Of a stretch of 64,000 nucleotides of DNA, positions 56,777 to 64,000 are shown one piece after another. Position 1 is the first letter of the stretch. The number at the start of each line of letters is the position of its first letter. Where the stretch lies: the NCBI GenBank assembly GCA_947462335.1, contig OX381716.1:10798861-10862860 (forward strand), in the 5' to 3' direction. This stretch comes from Harmothoe impar. Lineage: Eukaryota; Annelida; Polychaeta; Phyllodocida; Polynoidae. A program made the position numbers and the translations under genes. Below the pieces are notes generated by a model. That model had not been told where the DNA came from, made no database searches, and saw only the letters and a program-made list of their open reading frames with translations.

Positions 56777-56784
56777 TGACGTCA
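56777..56784 (+). promoter_or_regulatory. CRE-like TGACGTCA site 37 bp before the 119-aa ORF
   Basis: Perfect 8-bp ATF/CREB consensus; the same octamer followed by GC occurs at 54775 and 55661. Confidence 0.5.
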
Positions 56785-56820
56785 GCATCTCTCAGGCGGC
56801 TAGGAAGTCAGTTCGACAAA

Positions 56821-57180
56821 ATGGCTCACCGAGTTAACTTCGTGGCCGTTTCTCGATCTATGATCGATGCGGCCGTGGAGAAGGAATTCGTAGCCGCGCT
56901 ACAGAGAGAGGAGGCGGAGAGACAGAACTTCGTGGCCGTTTCTCGATCTATGATCGATGCGGCCGTGGAGAAGGAATTCGTAGCCGCGCTACAGAGAGAG
57001 GAGACGGAGAGACAGCGGACTGCTGCTGAAGCAGAGGGTGTGGCCGATGAGCTGATCACGAAGGTCACTGATCAACTCATCCGACAGTGCGTGGAACAAG
57101 TCAAGCAGCAAGTCTGCATGGAGGAAGGTCTACCGCCCGCCGTGCTGGAGGAGCTGCTGAAGGACTACCACGCGTTATGA
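56821..57180 (+). CDS. Hypothetical 119-aa helical protein with 30-residue duplication
   Basis: ATG 56821 has a good context (AAAATGGCT). Residues 6-35 and 36-65 are duplicates from a 90-bp tandem repeat (56836-56925, 56926-57015) that differ by one base (Ala to Thr). Each repeat reads NFVAVSRSMIDAAVEKEF and ends QREEAERQ, and looks amphipathic and coiled-coil-like. The C-terminus (LPPAVLEELLKDYHAL) is also helical. The 90-bp unit keeps frame, which favours real coding. A CRE-like site lies just upstream. No family is recognised; a small oligomerising or structural protein is only a guess. Confidence 0.4.
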   Translation: MAHRVNFVAVSRSMIDAAVEKEFVAALQREEAERQNFVAVSRSMIDAAVEKEFVAALQREETERQRTAAEAEGVADELITKVTDQLIRQCVEQVKQQVCMEEGLPPAVLEELLKDYHAL

Positions 57181-57419
57181 CCACGCCCTCCGCTTCAGCA
57201 GCAAGGTCCCTGCGACCCTCTCTACTAAACGGTCCTTTTAAGGACCAACCACTGATCACAAAAGTTGAAAATCAATCTCAATATAATATACGCATCAGAA
57301 AAACCCCTAATAGGCTCTACACTGAAACCCTGTTGAGTAGGTAGATCGGGTTGGGTTTTGTTTTTTTAGGAAGGGCAATCAGGTCATCGTGTGGAGGTCA
57401 TCAGGTGTCCTGTGTGCTG

Positions 57420-57467
57420 TCTGCCTGTCTGTCTGTCTGTCTGTGTCTGTCTGTGTCTGTCTGTGTC

Positions 57468-57505
<38 letters not shown>
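57420..57505 (+). repeat. (TGTC)n/(TG)n microsatellite
   Basis: CTGTCTGTCTGTCTGTGTCT repeats run into about 14 GT units; no coding meaning. Confidence 0.85.
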
Positions 57506-57506
<1 letters not shown>

Positions 57507-57795
57507 TTTATACAAATACAATTATTCATTCCTTTCAGCAAGAAAATTAGCTCAATGTAATCATATGATTTTAACCGCCCTACTTATCAGGGCCTTGACG
57601 ACATCTGACCGCCCCCCTTTTCAGGATCTAATGGAAATTCACCGCCACCGCTTTTCAGAGTCGTGCTGCAGTGGTTATCCAATACATGGCGGAGTGCCAT
57701 TACTTAATTCTTTTGTATGTAAAAAACAGCACTGATAAGGGTTTTTAATTAGACAGATATTGGTTCTACACTATCAAAAAATAACCACTCAGCGC

Positions 57796-57960
57796 TTTAA
57801 TGCTAAAGGTAGCATAGTGCTTTAATGCGCTACGCCCTTTGTCGATATGACAGTGTATGCATGCATGCAGCCCTGGTGAGGAACTCTGAGTGCTGCATTG
57901 ATGGCTTATGACGACAACGGGCACTGCACATTAAAGCGCTATGCGACTATTAAAGGGTTA
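57796..57960 (+). mobile_element. M2-like element inside the 9.2-kb element
   Basis: GCAGCCCTGGTGAGGAACTC and the right end ATTAAAGGGTTA match M2; the left end is weak. Confidence 0.45.
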
Positions 57961-58022
57961 GATCCAGTCTTGCTCCAGTCATCCCGAATGCTATACCCAG
58001 AGTTGGTGGTCTGGTCCAGACT

Positions 58023-58790
58023 GCTGTACACAGATTGTGGACGGGATGGCGGGTTGCTGCCAGACTATCCCCCTGGTACGATATGCAGCTGGCGCGGCCG
58101 AGACTGTCTTATATGATGCTGAGTCTAATTATGTATTAGATACCCTACGAGTAACTGAGAGTATGTCAAAATAATCACGGCAAACTGACTGGCGACTTCA
58201 TAGGACCATAGGGCAGTTATTATTACATAACTCAGTAACCTTCGGTTATGTGTTAGATAGAGTACACTTGGACACGGTTATTCCATATACCCACTGCCCC
58301 ACAGGGTCAAGACGAGGTGATTAAATAATAAGACCCAGACGGGTAAAATAGCCAAGTCAACAATGCCCTGTTTTTAGCCAATATGGACAAAGAGACACGG
58401 GGTGCTGTACACAGCTTGTGGACGGGATGGCGGGTCGCTGCCAGACTATCCCCCTGGTCCGATATGCAGCCGGCGTGGCCGAGACTGTCTTATATGATGC
58501 TGAGTCTAATTATGTATTAGATTCCCTACGAGTAACTGAGAGTGTGTCAAAATAATCACGGCAAACTGACTGGTGGCCTCATAGGTCAGTTATTATTACA
58601 TAACTCAGTAACCTTCGGTTATGTGTCAGATAGAGTACACCTGGACACGGTTATTCCATATACCCACTGCCCCACAGGGTCAAGACGAGGTGATTAAGTA
58701 ATAAGATCCCCAGACGGGGGGTAAAATAGCCAAGTCAACAATGTCCTGTTTTTAGCCAATATGGACAAAGAGACACGGGGGTGCTGGGAG
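58023..58790 (+). repeat. 381-bp tandem duplication
   Basis: GCTGTACACAGATTGTGGACG at 58023 recurs (one change) at 58404, and similarity continues through CAGTAACCTTCGGTTATGTG and AGACACGGGG. A few indels separate the copies. No ORF spans a unit. Confidence 0.75.
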
Positions 58791-60229
58791 TTGGCGACAA
58801 GGGGCAAGACGGGCAAGACTACTTCTCAAAATAGACAATGACAATGGACAAGACCTAGTTCTTAAATTCGACAAGGACCATTGGCATTTCTTATATTCGA
58901 CAAGTGACACATGTGCCCCGTCTGTGGTCCTAATATAGATTTTCTAAAAAGTAAATTTTCTGCACCGTGTGACAACGACCGATCAGCTAGATAGCAGAGA
59001 TTTCCCCAACCTATTTTGGTTATTTTTCTATTCAGTTTTTTTTGATCAGCGCACTATATTATCGTGGTTTTTTTTTTTAATTTTTAATCATAAATAATAT
59101 GTAGACTTGGAAAAAAAAAAAAAAAAAAAAAGAGAGCTGACACGCAAACTCCGACTCTCCCCCCCCCTCCTACTCACATGTCGCTGTTTTGTCACTAAAC
59201 CCAAAGCCCCACCCACCCCGTAGGAAGGGGAGACGCTTGTGAACGTTCCCTTAGGCCTCTATTCTTTATTTATTGTGTGGCCCCTAAAGAGGGGTCAACC
59301 AACTGACGCTGTCAGTTGGTTATATGCTGCACAACATGGGCGTAATTAATTACGCCTGGTGTTAAGCAGCATGGATCACTGTGGTTTGACAGACTGACCT
59401 CAAAGGGCCCCCGTTGGATGGGGGCCCTTGTGGCACAACGAGTCAAAACGAGTTGATCCGTTTTTCAGATTACCGACTCGGCGAGAGTTTCTGACTATGT
59501 CTATCTTTTATAAAGCCTTAGATATGGTGTGGTATTTTTCATCTCGCTATAGTTTAGTTGGTATTTAAAGAAACTGCCTCATTTCTATCAGAAATACACA
59601 ATATTGAATTGTTTTTTATATTTTAATATATTAGAAGCGCACTTTGTTGCCTATATAGCTCATTATGCGTTGAAATGTTCGCGAGCATCGTAGGAATGTA
59701 CAAAACCCCTATTGTGGCGCCATCTGACGAAAGAGCGGGGAACTATACTAGCGCATTCGTTATTCGCATCTTTGACAGCGACTAAGAGACGCTCAAACTG
59801 TCTCTTATTTAGTTTGAACTTATCACAAATTTGTCTTTGACAGGTCGTAGATTGACTTCTGACTTTTTTTTCTTTTTTAGTTAGAATAAAAAAATTAAAA
59901 AAACAGTGACGCCGACACAGACCTGCGCATTAATGCGCTCCACCGTCTGCAGAGGGTTAAGTCTATAGTACAGTAGATTCTACTGTGTACTTACACTAAC
60001 AGTGCTACATATACATACCCGAGTCATAAGTGGGGGGTTTTTGTTGTTTTTTTTAGGAAAAAAAAAGTGATCTACTCACCCAAACCGCTATTAGTAGGTA
60101 ACCTGTATGACCCATACCGCAAACATCTGCCTCGTGACTGATAGTGTACCGGTGGTGAAGTGCTGTTGCAAGAACAATTGAGGCTCTTTATATAGCTGAG
60201 AGAGCGAATGGCCTAATCTTGTTTTCACC
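58791..60229. other. Element interior without recognised gene
   Basis: Includes A- and T-rich tracts (59037-59130, 59860-59910), ATTCGACAAG repeats near 58880-58910 and the hairpin cluster listed separately. Confidence 0.4.
59281..59429. repeat. Cluster of four consecutive hairpins
   Basis: In order: CCCC-TAAAGA-GGGG (59281-59294); AACCAACTGAC-GCT-GTCAGTTGGTT (59297-59321); ATGCTGC...GCAGCAT (59324-59372) enclosing the 18-bp palindrome at 59339-59356 (GGCGTAATTAATTACGCC); AAGGGCCCCC-GTTGGAT-GGGGGCCCTT (59403-59429). Every stem is perfect. A structured RNA or a cruciform site is possible; I recognise no known RNA. Confidence 0.65.
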
Positions 60230-60284
60230 TTGAGCCCCACCCTATTCCAGAGAGGGTATCAAAAATCACATGTACACGTATATG

Positions 60285-60780
60285 GGCTTATAGCTGGTGA
60301 ATACATAAGGCGGGACAACTGTGTATACAAAGACTACAGGGGACGTTTTAACGACAGGTGTGACGCGCCAGCCCGTGGACGGAGCTTTTGTTTTCACCTA
60401 GAGAGGGGATCGAGAGTGTATACAAAGCCTACAGGGGGTGATTAACGACAGGTGTGACGCGCCAGCCGGTGGACGGATCACCGCATCTTCTAAGCTTTGT
60501 TTTCACCTAGAGAGGGGATCGAGAGTGTATACAAAAAAAAAACCTACAGGGGGTGTTTAACGCGGCCGGCTGCCTACATGTTATGGTCTAAGCCTGTTTT
60601 CAGCTAGAGAGGGACCTAAATCACCTAAGCCCTTTCCACCCTTAAATCAATCTGATAATTGCCATAAAGAGGAGTAATGCGCGTTACATGCATATGGGCT
60701 TATAGCTGGGTAAGAGATTAAGACGCTAGTCAACTGTGTATGCAAAAAAAAAAAGCTACAGGGGGTGTCTAAGGTCGATT
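60285..60780 (+). repeat. Tandem modules with TGTATACAAA and CCTACAGGGGGTG
   Basis: GAGAGTGTATACAAA...CTACAGGGGGTG...AACGACAGGTGTGACGCGCC recurs three to four times with a spacing of about 115 bp, each preceded by TTTTCACCTAGAGAGGGGATC. The 71-codon frame here follows the repeat and is not a gene candidate. Confidence 0.6.
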
Positions 60781-61118
60781 GTCATGCGCCAGCGGGCGGA
60801 CGGAAGTCTGCCGCTCTAGCTGTGACTACAAGCACGTGCGTGTGGTAGACAGCTTAAATCAAACACAAGTTAAGCTCCTTATAGCTTCCTACTGACTGCG
60901 GATTCGAGTGCTTGAAAGATGGTCTTTTGTTTTTTTCATCTATTTCCTCGGGGAGTCGAACAGGATTAAAGATGTAACGAACCCGCACCTACACAGGTAG
61001 ACAGCTGGTCGCCTTCCTAGTGAGAGTTTTTCTCTTGAGTTAAGAAGCTTATCTCGGAGCCTAGTACATAAGCGAGAGTGAAACATGGGTCCCACACACT
61101 TCTTCTACCACCTTCAGC

Positions 61119-62186
61119 ATGGCGTCATCAGGAATCACTCTACGTTCTACCGAATGTGAGCAATCCCAACACTACTACAGAGCCGCGACAACACCACACG
61201 AGGAGACGTCCATGTTTACTGATGAGTTAACAAGTAGCAACGTGGAGGTTCGTTTTTATCAAGATTCATACGGGTGGCTGGAAAGTGTGAGGGCTACTTC
61301 TGCAGCTATTGCTGCTGCTCGTGCAAGACGTGAAGCTCGTATCGCTGTTCGTGCTACACATGCTGCATACGAAGTCGCCAATGCTGCTAACAACGCTGCT
61401 GTTACTCTCGCCGCTGCTGCTCGTGCTGCTAATGTTCTTGCTACTGTTACCGCTCTTGCTACCGATGCGGCTGCTACTGATGCTGCAGCGTCTGCTAAAG
61501 GTGCCGCTGTTGCGGCTGCTGCTAGGGCTAATGCTATTAATGCTTGTACAGCTGCTAAAGAAATAGCCTGTTTCGCTTATGCTAGTCGCAATGTCGCTGT
61601 TGCGGCTATGGCTGATGCACATGATGCTAAGTTACGGGCTGTTGCTTTTGCTGAAGATGCTGTTGATGCTGAAGATGTTGCTGCTGCTGCTGCTACTGCT
61701 GCTGAAGATGCTACTGCTGCTGCCGCTGCTGCTGCTGCCGCTGCTGCTCTAGACGCCTATGACGCTGCTGCTACTGCGGCTGCTGCTCTAGACACCTATG
61801 ACGCTGCTGCTACTGCTGCTGCTGAAGATGCTGCTGCCGCTGCTGCTACTGCTGCTGCTGAAGATGCTGCTGCCGCTGCTCTAGACACCTATGACGCGGC
61901 TGCTGCTGCTTTTGCTGAAGATGCTGTTGATGCTGAAGATGTTGCTGCTGCTGCTGAAGATGCTGCTGCTGCTGCGGCTGCTGCTCTAGACACCTATGAC
62001 GCTGCTGCTACTGCGGCTGCTGCTCTAGACACCTATGACGCTGCTGCTGCTGCTGAAGATGCTGCTGCTGCTGCTGCACTAGTCATCTATGACGTGGCTG
62101 CTGCTCTAGACACCTATGACGCGGCTGCTGCTGCTGCTGCTGAAGATGCTGCTGCTGCTGCTGCTGCTCTAGACACCTATGACTAA
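61119..62186 (+). CDS. Alanine-rich 355-aa protein of the 9.2-kb element
   Basis: The ORF starts at ATG 61119 (CAGCATGGC). Residues 1-60 are of mixed composition (TLRSTECEQSQHYY). Residues 60-195 are Ala-rich with Arg, Asn, Thr and Val and a helical appearance. Residues 195-355 repeat ALDTYDAAATAA and AEDAAAA modules encoded mostly by GCT codons. After the stop at 62184 the last codons (CTACCTATGACTAAACTTAG) recur at 62221, so the tail has been duplicated. No signal peptide or domain is recognised. It is the largest frame in the element; trinucleotide slippage may have lengthened it. It could be a structural or DNA-compacting protein, but this is conjecture. Confidence 0.5.
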   Translation: MASSGITLRSTECEQSQHYYRAATTPHEETSMFTDELTSSNVEVRFYQDSYGWLESVRATSAAIAAARARREARIAVRATHAAYEVANAANNAAVTLAAAARAANVLATVTALATDAAATDAAASAKGAAVAAAARANAINACTAAKEIACFAYASRNVAVAAMADAHDAKLRAVAFAEDAVDAEDVAAAAATAAEDATAAAAAAAAAAALDAYDAAATAAAALDTYDAAATAAAEDAAAAAATAAAEDAAAAALDTYDAAAAAFAEDAVDAEDVAAAAEDAAAAAAAALDTYDAAATAAAALDTYDAAAAAEDAAAAAALVIYDVAAALDTYDAAAAAAAEDAAAAAAALDTYD

Positions 62187-62340
62187 ACTTAGTAGGAGTT
62201 ATTTACAAACAAAAGAGAGCTGCTACTACTGCTACCTATGACTAAACTTAGTAGGTGTTATTTACAAACAAGAGAGCCGTGTGGTGTTGTTTACAAACAA
62301 AGAGAGCCACGTGGTGTTGTTTACAAACAGAGATAGACAC
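62187..62340 (+). repeat. Short tandem repeats TTTACAAACAAAGAGAGCC
   Basis: Four to five copies of GTTGTTTACAAACAAAGAGAG with CACGTG variants lead into the right inverted repeat. Confidence 0.65.
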
Positions 62341-62344
62341 GTGA

Positions 62345-62743
62345 TGTTGTTGTGGCCTATTATGCCAATGAAGGGGTCACGTGATCAAGGGGGCGCGGCC
62401 TATTATGCAAATGAGGGGGTCACCTGACCAAATGGCGACCTCTGATTGGCTGGTGATCAAGAGGGCGTGGCCTATTATGCAAATGAGAGGGTCACGTGAT
62501 CAAGAGGGCGTGGCCTATTATGCAAATGAGGGGTCACGTGACCAAATGGTGGCCTCTGATTGGCTGGTGATCAAGGGGGCGTGGCCTATTACATAATTAT
62601 GCAAATGAGGGGGTGTGGCCTATTACGTTATTATGCAAATGAGGGGGTCACGTGACCAAATGGAGGCCTCTGATTGGCTGCATGTCGATTGAGTAATAAA
62701 CAGTAGTTAACTATAGTCCCGTTCCGATACATACTATACTACT
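62345..62743 (-). repeat. Right terminal inverted repeat
   Basis: Complement of 53511-53910: octamers (ATGCAAAT) about five times, GTCACGTGA sites, CTCTGATTGGCTG boxes, ending CATACTATACTACT. Confidence 0.8.
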
Positions 62744-62749
62744 GCAGAC
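62744..62749 (+). other. Right 6-bp target duplication GCAGAC
   Basis: Identical to 53505-53510. Confidence 0.85.
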
Positions 62750-62928
62750 ATTTAGGTATTAGGCTCAAGGCCATACGTAGCCTCAAACCAATAGTTATTA
62801 ATAGTGCCCTTTATAGGGCCATTGAACGATGGAACAATCTCAAGCCAATGTACACAACCATTGAGACCCTGTGGTCCTGCAAGAAGGCCATTAAGCTTGA
62901 TTATCCAAACTGCTTTATGCAAGTTTAG
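62750..62928 (+). pseudogene. Non-LTR reverse transcriptase relic, right part (C-terminus)
   Basis: It continues the frame that stops at 53510 once the element and one hexamer are discounted, and ends at TAG 62926. It has the ALYRAIERWNNL signature common at the C-terminus of L2/CR1-group proteins, comparable in place to the end of the 39089-41989 protein. Confidence 0.75.
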
Positions 62929-63570
62929 TCATCCTGCCTTACTGAACTCATCCTCATCTCATCTCATCACAAACTTAAAACTGTATCTTTGTCTCACTGT
63001 GAAACATCAAATGTTTCTAATTATATCATGATTATTATGTGCCTGATAAGTACCTGTATTATTATCTCTCCATAGCTGGATATATGAAACTAAGACCGTC
63101 TACTCGTTGTACATTAGATAGGGGTCCTGGCGGCAGAAAGGCAAAGCGCCTAAGCCTAGGTTTGGTTGTAAGATCCAAAAAACACTTTAAAAAAAAAAAA
63201 GATAATCTCCAATAGTCGGGAAGAGTGAGCGGTGTTTCAATTGCACCCTACACACCTTTTCATAGAACGTGTTTCTGATGTAGGCTGGAGGGATTGAAAT
63301 GGCCGAATTGAAACTTTTTAATACTTATTTGATAGTTAGTTTTTTGATAGTTTGCTTTTTTCAATGGCAAAAAGTCTATATACAATAAGCAGGTTTTCTA
63401 CACATGCCACATTACTAGTTTCAACAGAAGTAAGGATCAATACAATGATCAAGTGTGATTTGTCGATCCAAGTAGGGGAGCGATCATTTTTAACAAGAGG
63501 GGAGGTGGTGGGTTTGGCAAAAAGACTGTGCCTTACTATACTTCAAAGGGACCTGCGCGAATACGGGTAG
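62929..63570. other. 3' flank of the relic, no gene
   Basis: Probably includes the relic's 3' UTR up to an A-run at 63186-63200. An M4-like fragment (GGGGAGCGATCATTTTTAAC) is at about 63475. Confidence 0.35.
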
Positions 63571-63685
63571 GTCGCAAATGTTCAATTCCCAACTTCTGAT
63601 TGTAATAAGGACATGTTCACAATTCTTTGGACCCCCGGATTCTACACAGTTGTGAACGTTCAATTCCCAAGTTGTGTTTGGAGGG
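63571..63685 (+). mobile_element. M1-B fragment, right end
   Basis: GTTCAATTCCCAA words and the right end GTTGTGTTTGGAGGG. Confidence 0.5.
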
Positions 63686-63724
63686 TAATCACTGCAGTGA
63701 CTGACTTGTTAGCCAGTACTGATT

Positions 63725-64000
63725 AGGCCACTCAAAAAAATAAATTGGTTTCTCATCACCGCGCGCATCCTAAATATCAGGTTTTGGGAGAAACCTTCTT
63801 TTTTTTTGCCAAATTTTGATGAAAAACCTCATCATTATGGATAAAATTGGTCATATTTGGTATCATATTAAAGCTAATAATGCCTGCAATGCAGTCGTAT
63901 AGAAATAACTTAAATTTTCCCCACTTCTAAAGATCAATTATTTCTTAACCGATAAAATGTGAATATTGGCCAAAGAAACTCGTGAATTGTCCTATACATT
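63725..64000 (+). mobile_element. M3 element, cut by window end
   Basis: It starts AGGCCACTCAAAAA and GGTTTCTCATCACC as at 52698; the interior matches 52228-52360 and the complement of 52790-52940. Confidence 0.6.

Larger units (their letters stand above)
53511..62743. mobile_element. 9,233-bp Polinton-like non-autonomous element
   Basis: Terminal inverted repeats start AGTAGTATAGTATGTATCGG and extend about 400 bp. The 6-bp duplication GCAGAC flanks both ends. Removing the element plus one hexamer (9,239 bp) makes the relic's reading frame run on from 53510 to 62750 without a stop to 62926, which fixes the boundaries. Polinton/Maverick elements have AG-starting long inverted repeats and 6-bp duplications, but are usually 15-20 kb and carry polymerase B, integrase, ATPase, protease and capsid genes; none is visible here. 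IS3EU- or Dada-type elements also make duplications of about 6 bp and are not excluded. Confidence 0.75.

Noticed and set aside
60230..60445. 71-aa ORF in the 9.2-kb element
   Set aside because: It follows the roughly 115-bp tandem modules and its length depends on repeat phase.
53511..62743. Endogenous herpes-like or adenovirus-like genome
   Set aside because: No capsid, polymerase or terminase frame is visible; the end structure fits a Polinton-like element better.

Overview
The window is eukaryotic, almost certainly metazoan, repeat-rich DNA. It is AT-rich and has no operons or dense coding. It carries non-LTR and tyrosine-recombinase retrotransposons, many short inverted-repeat elements and tRNA-like repeats. 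The species cannot be named from the sequence; a marine invertebrate is a guess from the mix of DIRS/Ngaro, L2/CR1/Jockey-group and Polinton-like elements. I found no convincing host gene.

Layout. 1-2748: 3' half of a DIRS/Ngaro-type retrotransposon (RT/RNase H end, tyrosine recombinase, 455-bp direct repeats). 2749-29760: no gene, only interspersed short elements. The main families are M1 (termini CCCTGCAAAC...GTTTGGAGGG), M2 (TTAA-flanked, palindrome-filled), several TA- or TAA-flanked MITE-like elements, tRNA-like repeats, and two longer dispersed families, R1 and R2. 29761-43862: a 2,534-bp tandem duplication. Its second copy was interrupted twice, by a 3,990-bp foldback element with 736-bp inverted arms (34230-38219) and by a full-length non-LTR retrotransposon with an intact 966-aa ORF (38281-about 42456). 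The uninterrupted first copy serves as the empty site for both. The block ends in a foldback element whose arms are arrays of a 17-bp minisatellite. 43863-51940: more short repeats. 51942-64000: a decayed reverse transcriptase relic, itself carrying a TA-flanked MITE, is split by a 9,233-bp element (53511-62743).

That 9.2-kb element is the most unusual object here. It has about 400-bp terminal inverted repeats starting AG and ending CT, and a 6-bp target duplication (GCAGAC). Removing the element plus one duplication copy rejoins the reading frame of the reverse transcriptase relic, so its ends are known to the base. The hallmarks match Polinton/Maverick elements, but it is short and I see no polymerase, integrase, ATPase, protease or capsid gene. 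Its inverted repeats are tandem arrays of CCAAT, CACGTG and octamer (ATTTGCAT) motifs. The interior holds three TGACGTCA sites, several strong hairpins, a 119-aa ORF with a 30-aa internal duplication and a 355-aa alanine-rich ORF.

Insertion order from nesting: MITE M5 and the 17-bp foldback came before the 2.5-kb duplication; the 3,990-bp foldback and the non-LTR element came after it; the 9.2-kb element came after the reverse transcriptase copy was in place.
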